From Pseudoxanthomonas sp. CF385 (GTDB taxonomy: Bacteria > Pseudomonadota > Gammaproteobacteria > Xanthomonadales > Xanthomonadaceae), in contig NZ_FNKZ01000001.1 in the NCBI RefSeq assembly GCF_900104255.1, positions 1,022,001-1,086,000 of the forward strand: a DNA stretch of 64,000 nucleotides, read 5' to 3'. A program made the translations under genes and the position numbers. Below are positions 28,040 through 37,234 of the stretch, in pieces. Numbering within the stretch: position 1 is the stretch's first letter; every line of letters begins with the position of its first letter. The notes below the pieces were generated by a model, which did not search any database, was not told the DNA's origin, and saw only the letters and a program-made list of their open reading frames with translations.

Positions 28040-29387
28040 GTCGTCGAAACCCCGCCGCCACCGCCGCTTCCGGCGGCGGCTGCGCACCCGCATCATCCTG
28101 TCGTTCGTCCTGTTGGGTTTCGGCCTGACCCTGCTATTGGCGTTTTCCGCCAACTGGGTTCGGAACCGGGTCGAAGAGGACATCGTGGTTGATGCGATCA
28201 GCCAGAACATCATCGAGTACCAGCATCGTTACGAGGCAAGCGGCGGCCGCGAGCGCGACCTTCGCGTGCAGACAATGCGTGGATACGCGTTTGCGCCCGA
28301 CAAGTTTGAGCAGCTGAAGCTCGATCAGCCCGAGTGGTACGAACTGCCGAACGGCATTCATACCGTCAGCGGCACGGATGATGACGGGTCGCCCTTCTCC
28401 TACTGGCTCGCGGTCCAGAAAACGCCGGAAGCCTGGTTCTTTCTCGCGTACGACAAGACCGAATCGGTCAAGGCCAAGAGCAAGTTCAACAACGCGCTCG
28501 TGGGTGTGGTCGTCGTGTTCACGGGCATTTCCTTGCTGATCGGCTGGTGGTCCGCTGCGCGCGTGATGAGTCCGGTCTCCGAACTGGCGGCTCGTCTGCG
28601 CGCCTACAGGGGGAGCAGCAATCCGAGGCCCTTGGCGGCGCACTTCCCGCAGGACGAAGTCGGCGAGCTCGCCAAGGCGCTGGACGATTACTCCGAGCGC
28701 CTGACCGAAGTCGTCCAGCGCGACCGGGAGTTCAACGCCGACGTCAGCCATGAGCTCCGTACGCCCTTGGCCATCATCCGGGGTTCGGTGGAACTGATGC
28801 TGTCGCGGCCGGACATGGACGAGAAGACGCGTACGCGCATCCAGCGCGTGCAGCGCGCAGAGCAGCAATGCACGGACCTGATCAGTGCGCTGCTGCTGTT
28901 GTCGCGCAACGAGCGCGGCCACGGCAATACGGATGTCGCGCGCGTGGTCGACCAGTTGCTGGACGCCCACCGGGCCACGCTCGGCGGCAAGCCGCTCACG
29001 CTGCGCGTGGAAGGCGAGGAGGGCGCACGGGTGGATTCACCGGAAGCCGCGCTCTCCGTGGCGCTGGGCAACCTGATCGGTAACGCGGTGAAGTACACGA
29101 AGGAAGGCGAGGTCGTGGTCCGCCTGCTGCCTGACGCCGTCGAAGTCGTGGACTCCGGACCCGGGCTGAGCAAGGAGGACGCCGCGCGCCTGTTCGAGCG
29201 GGGTTATCGTGGTACCCATGCCGGCCATTCGCAGGGCGGCGGCATCGGCCTGTCCATCGTCAGCCGCCTGTGCGCGCTGTACGGCTGGGAGGTGGGTGTG
29301 CGACCCGGCGAATCGAAGGGCGTCGTGGCGACGCTGCGGTTCGCGCCTGCGCGGGATGCGTCGGGCGAAGGTCAGGCGCGTCCCTGA
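28026..29387 (+). CDS. Sensor histidine kinase
   Basis: 453 residues. An Arg-rich cytoplasmic tail precedes TM1 (about 22-42). A periplasmic sensor of about 110 residues, TM2 (about 158-178) and a HAMP linker follow. The HisKA domain has His242 in DVSHELRTP, and the ATPase domain has GNLIGNAVKY, DSGPGLS and GGGIGLSIV. The sensor contains Glu103-Trp-Tyr-Glu106, an ExxE pattern. ColS/VgrS-type kinases use ExxE motifs to sense iron or zinc, so a metal signal is possible but untested. It is cotranscribed with the regulator. Confidence 0.92.
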   Translation: MPATESSKPRRHRRFRRRLRTRIILSFVLLGFGLTLLLAFSANWVRNRVEEDIVVDAISQNIIEYQHRYEASGGRERDLRVQTMRGYAFAPDKFEQLKLDQPEWYELPNGIHTVSGTDDDGSPFSYWLAVQKTPEAWFFLAYDKTESVKAKSKFNNALVGVVVVFTGISLLIGWWSAARVMSPVSELAARLRAYRGSSNPRPLAAHFPQDEVGELAKALDDYSERLTEVVQRDREFNADVSHELRTPLAIIRGSVELMLSRPDMDEKTRTRIQRVQRAEQQCTDLISALLLLSRNERGHGNTDVARVVDQLLDAHRATLGGKPLTLRVEGEEGARVDSPEAALSVALGNLIGNAVKYTKEGEVVVRLLPDAVEVVDSGPGLSKEDAARLFERGYRGTHAGHSQGGGIGLSIVSRLCALYGWEVGVRPGESKGVVATLRFAPARDASGEGQARP

Positions 29388-29403
29388 GCGCCGCGTCGCC
29401 GCG

Positions 29404-29997
29404 CTACAGGGTGATCCAGAAGCAGTTGTAGGCGCGCCGCAGTCCGAAGGTGGTGTTGGACGGCGTGGCGCTGTTCTTCAGCGTCTGGATCACGCGCAGC
29501 CCCACGGGACGCGTGCGCTGCGCGGTGGTGGGGTAGTAGCCATCCTGGTTGGCGTCGACGACGGTGCCTTCGGCATCGAGCACCGGTGCAGGGTCGGGCC
29601 TCACGGGCACGATGTCCACGAGCGGCCGCTGGGCCACGGCATCGAGCTGGTTGAGGATGCGCAAGGCCGTGGCATCGGACACGCCGCTCCAGTGGTAGAC
29701 GCCGGCCAGCCGGTTGACGTCGCCGGCGTTGATCGCCATCGACACCTGCGCCACCAGATCGCTCAAGGTACGGGAACACCCGCCCCGGTAGAGCGCGCCC
29801 GTCGCCGATGGTCCGGTGCTGCCGGCGGACGGCAGCCGATCCATCGCGCCGACGTCTTCGCAGTTCTTGTCCGTGTAGACGGTGTCGCCGGACATCGTCG
29901 TGCAGCGCTGCACGCCCTGTTGTTGCGCGCGCGCCGCGGGTGCTTCGAACGCGGCCCACAGGCAGAGGCTGGCGAAAGGGATGAGCAGGAAACGCAT
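29404..29997 (-). CDS. Exported hypothetical protein with DUF4124-like N-terminus
   Basis: 197 residues from ATG 29997. A signal peptide is cleaved after ARAQ. The next part (QRCTTMSGDTVYTDKNCEDVG) resembles the short DUF4124 module (x-DGxxxYTDxxC). The C-terminal region ends RAYNCFWITL and has no recognised motif. The gene is convergent with the kinase gene and stands alone. Function unknown. Confidence 0.7.
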   Translation of the reverse strand: MRFLLIPFASLCLWAAFEAPAARAQQQGVQRCTTMSGDTVYTDKNCEDVGAMDRLPSAGSTGPSATGALYRGGCSRTLSDLVAQVSMAINAGDVNRLAGVYHWSGVSDATALRILNQLDAVAQRPLVDIVPVRPDPAPVLDAEGTVVDANQDGYYPTTAQRTRPVGLRVIQTLKNSATPSNTTFGLRRAYNCFWITL

Positions 29998-30073
29998 CCC
30001 CGCAGCGTAATCGGGGCACGGCATCCGGTCACGGCACGCATGCGCGGAGTGCGACCGCCGTTCACGTGCGGGT

Positions 30074-30092
30074 GGGGCGCACGGCGCGCCCC
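30074..30092 (-). terminator. Hairpin downstream of metF
   Basis: GGGGCGC (30074-30080), a 5-nt loop and GCGCCCC (30086-30092) lie 7 bp beyond the metF stop. There is no T-run, so this is a weak candidate. Confidence 0.35.
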
Positions 30093-30098
30093 GGGTGT

Positions 30099-30932
30099 TC
30101 AGTCCGCCCAGCCGAGGCGGGCGAGGACCGTCTGGGTCGGCTTGGCGAGGTTCAGCGTGTAGAAGTGCAGCGCCGGCGCGCCGCCGGCGACCAGGCGTTC
30201 GCAGAGGCCGGCCACCACGTCGGCGCCGAAGTCGCGGATCGCGTCCGCGTCATCGCCGAGCGCCTGCATGCGCTTGCCGATCCAGCGCGGGATCTCGGCG
30301 CCGCAGGCTTCGGAGAAACGACGCAGCTGCGCGAAATTGGAGATCGGCATGATGCCCGGGATGATCGGGATCTCCACGCCGAGCTTGCGCGACGCATCGA
30401 CGAAGTGGAAATACGCGTCCGGGTTGTAGAAATACTGGGTGATCGCGCCGTCGGCGCCGGCATCGACCTTGGCCTTGAAGTGGCGCAGGTCCGTCATCGC
30501 GTCCTCGGCCTGGGGGTGCGTTTCGGGGTAGGCGCCGACTTCGATGTGGAACGTGTCGCCGTGTTCGGCGCGGATGAACTCGATCAGTTCGGAGGCATAG
30601 CGCAGGTCGCCCGGATGGCCCATGCCCGAGGGCAGGTCGCCGCGCAGGGCGACGATGCGCTTGCAGCCGAGCGCGCGATACAGGCGCAGCAGTTCGCGGA
30701 TCTCCTCGCGGCTGCCACCGACGCACGACAGGTGCGGCGCGGCGTCGAAGCCGTGGTGCTGGTTGAGATGGCGGACCGTTTCGGAGGTGTAGCTCAGGGT
30801 GGAGCCGCCGGCGCCGAACGTGCAGGACACGTAATCGGGCGCATGCGCCTTCAGTTTGTCCGCGGTGCGGTCGAGCTGGGCGCGCTGCTCGTCGGTCTTG
30901 GGCGGGTAGAACTCGAAACTGATGGCGGGCAT
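30099..30932 (-). CDS. metF: 5,10-methylenetetrahydrofolate reductase MetF
   Basis: 277 residues. It reduces methylene-THF to methyl-THF, the methyl donor for methionine synthesis. ATG 30932 gives the family N-terminus MPAISFEFYPPKTDEQ. Conserved stretches: CTFGAGGSTLSYTSETV, IVALRGDLPSG, QYFYNPDAYFHFVD and PIIPGIMPISNF. AGGA lies a few bases before the start, and a TATAAT box with a shared operator lies 25 bp upstream. An in-frame ATG at 30971 would lie upstream of the predicted transcription start and was not used. Confidence 0.96.
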   Translation of the reverse strand: MPAISFEFYPPKTDEQRAQLDRTADKLKAHAPDYVSCTFGAGGSTLSYTSETVRHLNQHHGFDAAPHLSCVGGSREEIRELLRLYRALGCKRIVALRGDLPSGMGHPGDLRYASELIEFIRAEHGDTFHIEVGAYPETHPQAEDAMTDLRHFKAKVDAGADGAITQYFYNPDAYFHFVDASRKLGVEIPIIPGIMPISNFAQLRRFSEACGAEIPRWIGKRMQALGDDADAIRDFGADVVAGLCERLVAGGAPALHFYTLNLAKPTQTVLARLGWAD

Positions 30933-30956
30933 GGCGGCGTCCTGTCGTGGCCCGGG

Positions 30957-30978
30957 ATTATATCTCTTCATCCGGATG
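30957..30978 (-). promoter_or_regulatory. metF promoter with SAM-cycle operator
   Basis: On the minus strand, CATCCGGATGAA is followed by GAGA and TATAAT (30957-30962). The palindrome lies between the -35 and -10 positions, as expected for a repressor site. The same arrangement precedes ahcY and metK. The expected transcription start is near 30950, giving a leader of about 18 nt. Confidence 0.7.
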
Positions 30979-31003
30979 CGTGTGAATACTTGTCGGCGAT
31001 CTG

Positions 31004-31516
31004 TCAGGCCGGAAACGTCCCGATCTGCGCCAGTGCCTGGCTCAGCTGGACGGCAGGAACGTCTTCCATCCGGATCGGGAAGATATCGGCTTCATCGCGG
31101 GGTTCTTCCAGTGCGGCGAACTGGCTGTCGACCAGCGCCACCGGCATGTAGTGGTCACGGCGTGCGAGGACGCGAGCGGCCACCAATGCCTTGTCGCCCT
31201 GCAGGAACAGGAAGCGCAGCGGCACGCCGCTGGCGCGCAGCCGGTCGCGATGGCGACGGCGCAGCCCGGAGAAGGCCAGCACCACACGTTCCCCGGCGGC
31301 CACGCGACGCTGCAGATCCAGCGCGATGCGGCGCACCCAGGGTGCCCGCATGCGGTCCGTGAGCGGGTAGCTCCCGGCCATGCGCGCTTTCGCCGCCGGA
31401 CTGTGGAAATCATCGGCGTCCAGGAAGGTCGCCGGCCAGGCCTCGGCCAGTGCCTGCGCCAGGGTGGTCTTGCCACTCCCCGCCACGCCCATCACCACGA
31501 CGACGCGGCCGCTCAT
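31004..31516 (-). CDS. gntK: Gluconokinase
   Basis: 170 residues. It phosphorylates gluconate to 6-phosphogluconate. Walker [30 protein letters not shown] and [15 protein letters not shown] match the GntK family. Its start overlaps the stop of the GH94 phosphorylase gene (ATGA). Gluconate is one product of cellobionate phosphorolysis, so the pair forms a logical pathway. Confidence 0.93.
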   Translation of the reverse strand: MSGRVVVVMGVAGSGKTTLAQALAEAWPATFLDADDFHSPAAKARMAGSYPLTDRMRAPWVRRIALDLQRRVAAGERVVLAFSGLRRRHRDRLRASGVPLRFLFLQGDKALVAARVLARRDHYMPVALVDSQFAALEEPRDEADIFPIRMEDVPAVQLSQALAQIGTFPA

Positions 31517-33885
31517 GCCGGTATGTCCACCTGTACCTCGTACGTGCGCCCGGCCTGGAAGCCGCGAATGAGGAGCGCCTCCTGCCACAGGCCGTCCACG
31601 GCGACGCGCGGCTGCGAAAGACCCTCGACGCGTTCGATGCGCACGTCGAAGCGGGCGCCACGGAAGCGCCGCAGGGCGCGTGCCGATGGCCAGTGCGAGG
31701 GCAGTCGCGGTTCGACCCGCAAGGCATCGCCTTCGCCGCGCAGGCCGAAGAGTTCCTCCACCAGGCAACGGTACAGCCACGCCGCCGTGCCGGTGTTGAA
31801 CAGCTGGCTGGAACGGCCTGCCGTGCGCGGGTGCAGGCGCCACGCGCCCCGGTAGTAGTTCGGTACGAACACCGGCAGCTGGCCGCGCTGGAGGCAGTCG
31901 GTGGGCGCCTCCGTCGGCAACATCGCGCGCAACACGCGCCAGGCACGGTCCCCATCCCGGACCTGGTACAGGCTGTACAGGTAGAACGCCGCGGCGTGGT
32001 TGTAGACCGCGCCGTTCTCCGCCGTGCCCGGAAACTTCTGCGTGACCCGTCCGATGTCTTCGCGCATGCGGGTGTAGGGCGGGTCGTACATCGCCACGCC
32101 GTAGGGCGAGACCAGATGCGTATCGATCGCCGCGAGCATGCGCGCCTGCCGCTCCGCATCCGCCGCGCCACTGAGCAGCGCCCAGCTCTGCGGGTTCAGG
32201 AAGATGCGGCCTTCGGTATCCGAGCCGACGCCGAAGGCGACGCCGTCATCGGTGATGCCACGGCCGTACCAGTCGCCATCCCACAAGTGCGTGTCCATGG
32301 CGGCATTGCAGGCGGCGGCGCCGTCGCGGAATTCGTCGGCGAGTCCGCTGTCGCCGCGTCGCTCGCACAGTCCCGCCCATTGCTTCAGCGCGTACGCGCT
32401 TGCCAGCGTCAGCCAGCCGGACACGCCACGGCCGCGCCAGCCCACCATGTTCATCGGATCGCACCAGTCGCCCTGTGCGATGTAACTCAGACCGCGCGCG
32501 TCCCGTGCCTGCAGCAACCAGCGCATGGCACGCGTGACGCGCTCGGCGACCGGCGCAGCGTGGCCTTCCCGGTCGACCACCACGGCGTCGAGGATCGCGT
32601 CATCGCCCGTCTCGTCCAGATAGGCGCGCAGGCACAGGGGCAGCCACACGCAGTGGTCGGTATGGGGGATCTGGTTGATGTACTTCAGCTCGGCGCCCTC
32701 CACCAGCAGGATGCCATCCGGCATCGCCCCGGACGATTCCTGCTGCGACAGCGCGTGCAGGAACGCCGCCCGGGCGACCTCGGGCTTGAGGAAGGCCATT
32801 CCCATGTGATCCTGCAGATAGTTGCGCGTCTGGGGATCGGTGGTCAGCCGGTTGACGTCGCCTTGATAGAACACCTGGCGCGGCAACCAGTGATTGGCGA
32901 ACGCATCCAGCCAAGGATCCGGCGTTTCGATGCGAAGGCAACCCGCACCGTCGTCGATGTGCGCCGCATGTTCGTCGCGCGCGGCAGTGAAGCCTGCGTG
33001 CGACAGGTGGCGTGCACGCAGTCGCCGGACCTCGTCGTCGTCGCGCGCCGGCGCGAAAACGAAGCGATACTCCTGGACTTCGTCGTCTTCCAGCGCCACG
33101 GAGTACTGCAACACCGTGGTGGGCATTTCGTACGCAGCGTCGCCGCCGCCCAGGCGTGCCTGCGCGACGATCCCATGCGGCGCCTGCAGCCCGCCTTCGC
33201 CTTCGAACTGCGCCTGGTTGGCTTCCCATGCGTCCGGGACGCGCTCGTACAGCAGTACGGTACGGTCCTTGAAGTCGCGCTGGCGGAAGTAATCCTCGAC
33301 CTTCTGGTACGGCGTGACGCTGTCGCAGACGATGCCGTTCAGATCGGGCCGGTGCCGGCCGGACTGGTGCATCCACGACATGTATCCGACCGGGAAGTAC
33401 GGATAAAGGCTCAGGCGCCGGTGCCGACCCGAGCGGTTGCGCACGCGCAGCGTCCACAGTTCGGCCACGTCGTCGGCCGGCAACGTCACGCTCATGTCGA
33501 CTTCGATGCCCGCGCAGCGCACGCGCCAGGCGACGTCGCTCAGGCCTACGGAGAACGAGAACGCTTCCGGCGCTCGGCGCACGGGTTCGTGCGGCACGGA
33601 AAACAGGCCGCCGTCCTCCTCGTCCTTGACGTAGCAGAACCGGCCCGGATGGTGGGCATAGTACGGCTGCTCCGGCTGCATGAACGTCCTGGCTTCCAGC
33701 GCAGGCGCGTGCGCGTACTTGGCCGGCTCCGGTTGCATGAATTGCGCGGTGGCGAAGCCGCGGCAGTTCAGTTGCAGCAGCATGCGCCGGTTCCACAGGA
33801 AGGTCGACGCCGCGGGCATCGCCGTGGCGCTGGTGAGGACGAAGCGGCGTCCGTCTTCCTCGAAGCCGTATGGACCCTCGGTCAT
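31513..33885 (-). CDS. GH94 phosphorylase, probable cellobionic acid phosphorylase
   Basis: 790 residues. N-terminal beta-sandwich ([22 protein letters not shown]) and C-terminal (alpha/alpha)6 barrel of GH94. The general acid is probably Asp476 in GDWCDPMNM, where cellobiose phosphorylases have GDWND. Other barrel landmarks are [14 protein letters not shown] and [17 protein letters not shown]. The length and the gluconokinase neighbour match the characterised Xanthomonas enzyme that splits cellobionate into glucose 1-phosphate and gluconate. Cellobiose or another beta-1,4 glycoside as substrate is less likely. ATGA overlaps occur at both ends. Confidence 0.85.
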   Translation of the reverse strand: MTEGPYGFEEDGRRFVLTSATAMPAASTFLWNRRMLLQLNCRGFATAQFMQPEPAKYAHAPALEARTFMQPEQPYYAHHPGRFCYVKDEEDGGLFSVPHEPVRRAPEAFSFSVGLSDVAWRVRCAGIEVDMSVTLPADDVAELWTLRVRNRSGRHRRLSLYPYFPVGYMSWMHQSGRHRPDLNGIVCDSVTPYQKVEDYFRQRDFKDRTVLLYERVPDAWEANQAQFEGEGGLQAPHGIVAQARLGGGDAAYEMPTTVLQYSVALEDDEVQEYRFVFAPARDDDEVRRLRARHLSHAGFTAARDEHAAHIDDGAGCLRIETPDPWLDAFANHWLPRQVFYQGDVNRLTTDPQTRNYLQDHMGMAFLKPEVARAAFLHALSQQESSGAMPDGILLVEGAELKYINQIPHTDHCVWLPLCLRAYLDETGDDAILDAVVVDREGHAAPVAERVTRAMRWLLQARDARGLSYIAQGDWCDPMNMVGWRGRGVSGWLTLASAYALKQWAGLCERRGDSGLADEFRDGAAACNAAMDTHLWDGDWYGRGITDDGVAFGVGSDTEGRIFLNPQSWALLSGAADAERQARMLAAIDTHLVSPYGVAMYDPPYTRMREDIGRVTQKFPGTAENGAVYNHAAAFYLYSLYQVRDGDRAWRVLRAMLPTEAPTDCLQRGQLPVFVPNYYRGAWRLHPRTAGRSSQLFNTGTAAWLYRCLVEELFGLRGEGDALRVEPRLPSHWPSARALRRFRGARFDVRIERVEGLSQPRVAVDGLWQEALLIRGFQAGRTYEVQVDIPA

Positions 33886-35282
33886 GCCGTCGCCTCCCGA
33901 CGCGAACGCAGGTCCGCCTGGACGTGCGACAGGGTGGTCGCATCCAGCGGATAGAACCGCATCACCCACGCCGCCAGCAGGGCGATGCCCCCCGGGATGA
34001 CCGTCAACAACAGCGCGATGCCCAGGCGCGAGCCGTCCGATTGCGTCGCGTTGGCCACGTATCCCATGCCGGCGAGGATCCACGCGATCGTGGCGGATGC
34101 CAATGCGCCCCCGAGCTTCTGCGAGAACGCCGCGGCGGCGAACGTCATCGCGGTGGCGCGGCGACCGGTCTTCCATTCGGTGTAGTCGGCGCAGTCCGCG
34201 TACATCGAGAACGCGAGCGGCGATTTGGGCCCGAGCATCAGTCCGACCAGAAGATTGAGCGCCAGCATCAGCCAGACCGATTCTGGCGGGACGAGGAACA
34301 TCGTGCAGCTCACCACGCCGACGCCCGCCATCAGCCATGCCATCAGCCGCCGCTTGTCCACGTAGCGCGTCATCAACGGGGTGAGGCCCGCACCCACCGC
34401 GAGGGCGAGGGCATAAGTGCCCAGGAAAAGACCGGTCAGGTCGGGGCGTCCGATGTGGTACTTGAGGTAGTACGCCAGCGATCCGCTTCGCATCACGATG
34501 GTGACCATGATGATCAGCGCGAGTGCGAACAGCACCATCCATGGCCGGTTGTGCAGCAGGTCCATCACGTCCTGGCGGACGGCGCTGCGTTGCTCGGGCG
34601 GCGGTGCGACACGCTCGCGCGTCGTCAGGAACGCCGTGACGAAGGCCGCGGTGGCAATCACCCCGTACAGCGACAGCGTCAGCTGCCAGCCGAGCGCGTC
34701 ATCGCCGCGGCCGAGCCATCGGACCAGGTCGAGCGTGAGCCAGTTCACCGCCATCGTGCCGGCGAACGCAGCGATGAAGCGGAAGCTGATGAGCTGCGTG
34801 CGCTGCTGGCTGTCGGCGGTGATCACGCCGGACAGCGCCGAGTACGGAATATTCAGCACCGTATAGGTGAGCATCATCAGGGTGAAGGTCGCATAGGCCC
34901 ATACCAGCCGTGCACCTTCGCCCACGTCGGGGACGGTCCAGGTCAGCACGCCCGTGAGGGCCATCGGGATCGCCGCATAGAGCAGGTACGGCCTGAACCG
35001 GCCGAACCGGCTGCGCGTGCGATCGGCCAGCGCGCCCATCAGCGGATCGGTGATGGCGTCCACGATCTTGGTGATGAGCATCATGGTGCCGACGGCGGCG
35101 GCGGCCAGGCCCATCACGTCGGTGTAGAAGATGAGCAGGAAAGCGGAGATGTTGGCCCAGTAGAGATTGAAGCCGAAGTCGCCGATGCCGTAGCCCACTT
35201 TTTCGCCCAGGCGAGGTCCCGTGTCGGGTGCCGTCGGGCGGGCGGGCTGCATGGCGTCGCCGCCTCCCTGATCGCGTCGCAT
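33882..35282 (-). CDS. GPH-family sugar:cation symporter (probable cellobionate uptake)
   Basis: 466 residues with about 12 membrane helices. The family signature is present: [38 protein letters not shown] and [20 protein letters not shown]. MelB/GPH symporters take up glycosides with sodium or protons. ATG 35282 has GGAG 5 nt upstream; ATG 35252 (MQPARPTAP) with GGAGG 10 nt upstream is an alternative. It is first in a three-gene operon with 4-bp overlaps, so cellobionate is the likely substrate by context only. Confidence 0.88.
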   Translation of the reverse strand: MRRDQGGGDAMQPARPTAPDTGPRLGEKVGYGIGDFGFNLYWANISAFLLIFYTDVMGLAAAAVGTMMLITKIVDAITDPLMGALADRTRSRFGRFRPYLLYAAIPMALTGVLTWTVPDVGEGARLVWAYATFTLMMLTYTVLNIPYSALSGVITADSQQRTQLISFRFIAAFAGTMAVNWLTLDLVRWLGRGDDALGWQLTLSLYGVIATAAFVTAFLTTRERVAPPPEQRSAVRQDVMDLLHNRPWMVLFALALIIMVTIVMRSGSLAYYLKYHIGRPDLTGLFLGTYALALAVGAGLTPLMTRYVDKRRLMAWLMAGVGVVSCTMFLVPPESVWLMLALNLLVGLMLGPKSPLAFSMYADCADYTEWKTGRRATAMTFAAAAFSQKLGGALASATIAWILAGMGYVANATQSDGSRLGIALLLTVIPGGIALLAAWVMRFYPLDATTLSHVQADLRSRREATA

Positions 35283-35516
35283 GTCCACTCCGGGTGTTGG
35301 GTCGTTGCGCCGCAAGCGAAATGCCGGGCCAGGGCGACGGTACGGCGACCTCGCCATGACCGCAACAGGGAGGCAAGCGACCGGCTCCCAAGGATCGAAC
35401 CAGGCGATCGCGCGCTTCGTCGCCGTACGTCATCGTACGTATGCCACGCACGTTCAAACGCAGAACGGGCGCCCTGAGGCGCCCGTTCCTTGCTTACAAC
35501 GGCATGGCCGCAGCCA
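35283..35516. other. Intergenic region upstream of the cellobionate operon
   Basis: No gene is visible. It holds two CGTACGT copies (35424-35430 and 35434-35440), exactly 10 bp apart, and a possible TTGAAC -35 element (minus strand, 35452-35457). It also contains the ahcY terminator hairpin. The repeats could be a regulator site; no -10 element is convincing. Confidence 0.35.
35463..35488 (-). terminator. Hairpin downstream of ahcY
   Basis: An 11-bp perfect stem GAACGGGCGCC / GGCGCCCGTTC (35463-35473 and 35478-35488) with loop CTGA lies 28 bp after the ahcY stop. It is followed on the minus strand by TGCGTTT, so the T-tract is weak. Confidence 0.55.
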
Positions 35517-36959
35517 TCAGTAGCGGTAGTGCTCCGGCTTGTACGGGCCTTCGACCGCCACGCCCAGGTAGTCGGCCTGGTCCTTGGTGAGCGTGGTCAG
35601 CTTCACGCCGATCTTCTCCAGGTGCAGGCGCGCCACTTCCTCGTCCAGCTGCTTCGGCAGGATGTAAACCTTGGCTTCGTACGTGTCCTTGTTCGCCCAC
35701 AGGTCGATCTGCGCCAGCGTCTGGTTGGAGAAGCTGTTGCTCATCACGAAGCTGGGGTGGCCGGTGGCGCAGCCCAGGTTCACCAGGCGGCCTTCGGCCA
35801 GCAGGAAGATCGCGTTGCCGTTGCCGAAGGTGAACTTGTCGACCTGCGGCTTGATGTTGGTCTTCACCGCGCCGCTGGCGTACAGCGCATCGACCTGGAT
35901 CTCGTTGTCGAAGTGGCCGATGTTGCAGACGATCGCCTGGTCCTTCATCGCCTGCATGTGGGCGAGGGTGATGATGTCCTTGTTGCCGGTGGTGGTGACG
36001 TAGATGTCGGCGCGACCGAGGGTATCCTCGAGCGTGGTCACTTCGTAGCCTTCCATCGCCGCCTGCAGCGCGCAGATCGGATCGATCTCGGTGACGATCA
36101 CGCGGGCGCCATAGGCGCGCAGCGACGCCGCCGAACCCTTGCCCACGTCGCCGTAACCGCAGACGACCGCGACCTTGCCGGCCAGCATCACGTCGAGCGC
36201 GCGCTTCAGGCCATCGGCCAGCGATTCGCGGCAGCCGTACAGATTGTCGAACTTCGACTTGGTGACCGAGTCGTTGACGTTGATGGCCGGGACCAGCAGC
36301 TTGCCCTGCTCGGCGATCTGGTACAGGCGGTGCACGCCGGTGGTGGTCTCTTCGGAGACGCCCTTCCAGTCCTTGACCACGCGGGTCCAGAAACCGGGGC
36401 GCTCGCCGGCCACGCGCTTGAGCAGGTTCTTGATGATCTGCTCTTCATGGCTGCCGGAGGCGCCGTTGACCCAGCTGTCGTCGCCCTGTTCCAGCTCGTA
36501 ACCCTTGTGGATCAGCAGGGTGACGTCGCCGCCGTCGTCCACCACCAGCTCCGGACCCGTCTGGGTACCGTCGGCCAGGGTGAAGGTCAGCGCGTCCAGC
36601 GTGCAGTCCCAGTACTCTTCCAGCGTCTCGCCCTTCCAGGCGAACACCGGCGTGCCGGTGGCGGCGATCGCGGCGGCGGCGTGGTCCTGCGTCGAGAAGA
36701 TGTTGCACGAAGCCCAGCGCACGTCGGCGCCGATGTCCTTCAACGTCTCGATCAGCACCGCGGTCTGGATCGTCATGTGCAGCGAGCCGGTCACGCGCAC
36801 GCCCTTCAGCGGCTTCGTGGCGGCGTGCTTGCGGCGGATGGACATCAGGCCGGGCATCTCGTGCTCGGCGATGTCGAGTTCCTTGCGGCCCCAATCGGCC
36901 AAGGAAATGTCGGCGACCTTGTAGTCGCCCTCGGTGGAAAACTTGCGTACGGCGTTCAT
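35517..36959 (-). CDS. ahcY: Adenosylhomocysteinase (SAH hydrolase)
   Basis: 480 residues. It cleaves S-adenosylhomocysteine to homocysteine and adenosine, removing the by-product that inhibits methyltransferases. The start is ATG 36959 ([21 protein letters not shown]). NAD-binding motif [12 protein letters not shown] and C-terminal [12 protein letters not shown] are family hallmarks. It carries the roughly 40-residue insertion common in proteobacterial AhcY. Expression appears doubly controlled, by an SAH riboswitch and by an operator at the promoter. Confidence 0.98.
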   Translation of the reverse strand: MNAVRKFSTEGDYKVADISLADWGRKELDIAEHEMPGLMSIRRKHAATKPLKGVRVTGSLHMTIQTAVLIETLKDIGADVRWASCNIFSTQDHAAAAIAATGTPVFAWKGETLEEYWDCTLDALTFTLADGTQTGPELVVDDGGDVTLLIHKGYELEQGDDSWVNGASGSHEEQIIKNLLKRVAGERPGFWTRVVKDWKGVSEETTTGVHRLYQIAEQGKLLVPAINVNDSVTKSKFDNLYGCRESLADGLKRALDVMLAGKVAVVCGYGDVGKGSAASLRAYGARVIVTEIDPICALQAAMEGYEVTTLEDTLGRADIYVTTTGNKDIITLAHMQAMKDQAIVCNIGHFDNEIQVDALYASGAVKTNIKPQVDKFTFGNGNAIFLLAEGRLVNLGCATGHPSFVMSNSFSNQTLAQIDLWANKDTYEAKVYILPKQLDEEVARLHLEKIGVKLTTLTKDQADYLGVAVEGPYKPEHYRY

Positions 36960-37001
36960 GGTGTTGGCTCCGGGAAAGGTGGCGAGCGAGGCTCGCAGCT
37001 T

Positions 37002-37086
37002 GACCGGGCGCCGTTGCAAAAATCCTGCCGAGCCTGGCCGTGCTTGCCTGTTGAACAGACATCACGGTCGCAGCGCCCCTCGGCGG
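37002..37086 (-). promoter_or_regulatory. SAH riboswitch upstream of ahcY
   Basis: The minus-strand leader reads GCCGAGGGGCGCTGCGACC at its 5' end, has CAGGCTCGG in the middle, and closes with AACGGCGCCCGGTC. These are the conserved blocks of the S-adenosylhomocysteine riboswitch, which is usually found before ahcY in Gamma- and Betaproteobacteria and turns expression on when SAH is high. The predicted transcription start (near 37085) falls exactly at its 5' edge. Confidence 0.88.
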
Positions 37087-37091
37087 CCAGC

Positions 37092-37121
37092 ATTATATCG
37101 CTTGTTCCGGATGAAACGATG
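37092..37121 (-). promoter_or_regulatory. ahcY promoter with SAM-cycle operator
   Basis: Minus strand: CATCG, then TTTCATCCGGAACAA, then GCGA and TATAAT (37092-37097). The half-palindrome TTCATCCGGA has the same offset to the -10 as at metF and metK. An upstream CATC half-repeat is shared with metK. Confidence 0.7.
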
Positions 37122-37174
37122 AGGCACGCCCGGGCATGATCGGGTAGGCTTCGATGCTGCCCTGCAGCAGACCA

Positions 37175-37192
37175 ATTGTCCGCAAGGACAAT
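37175..37192 (+). promoter_or_regulatory. Small GNRA hairpin before ppc
   Basis: ATTGTCC-GCAA-GGACAAT forms a 7-bp stem with a GCAA tetraloop about 43 bp before the ppc start. It could stabilise the mRNA leader; no known regulatory family was recognised. Confidence 0.3.
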
Positions 37193-37234
37193 ACCAATCC
37201 AGGCCAAACGATCGACGGGAACCACGCCGCACGC

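Noticed and set aside
30933..30971. metF start at ATG 30971
   Set aside because: It lies upstream of the predicted -10 box and adds non-conserved residues.
30932..31003. SAH or SAM riboswitch before metF or metK
   Set aside because: The metF leader is about 18 nt and the metK leader close to zero, leaving no space for an aptamer; only ahcY has one.
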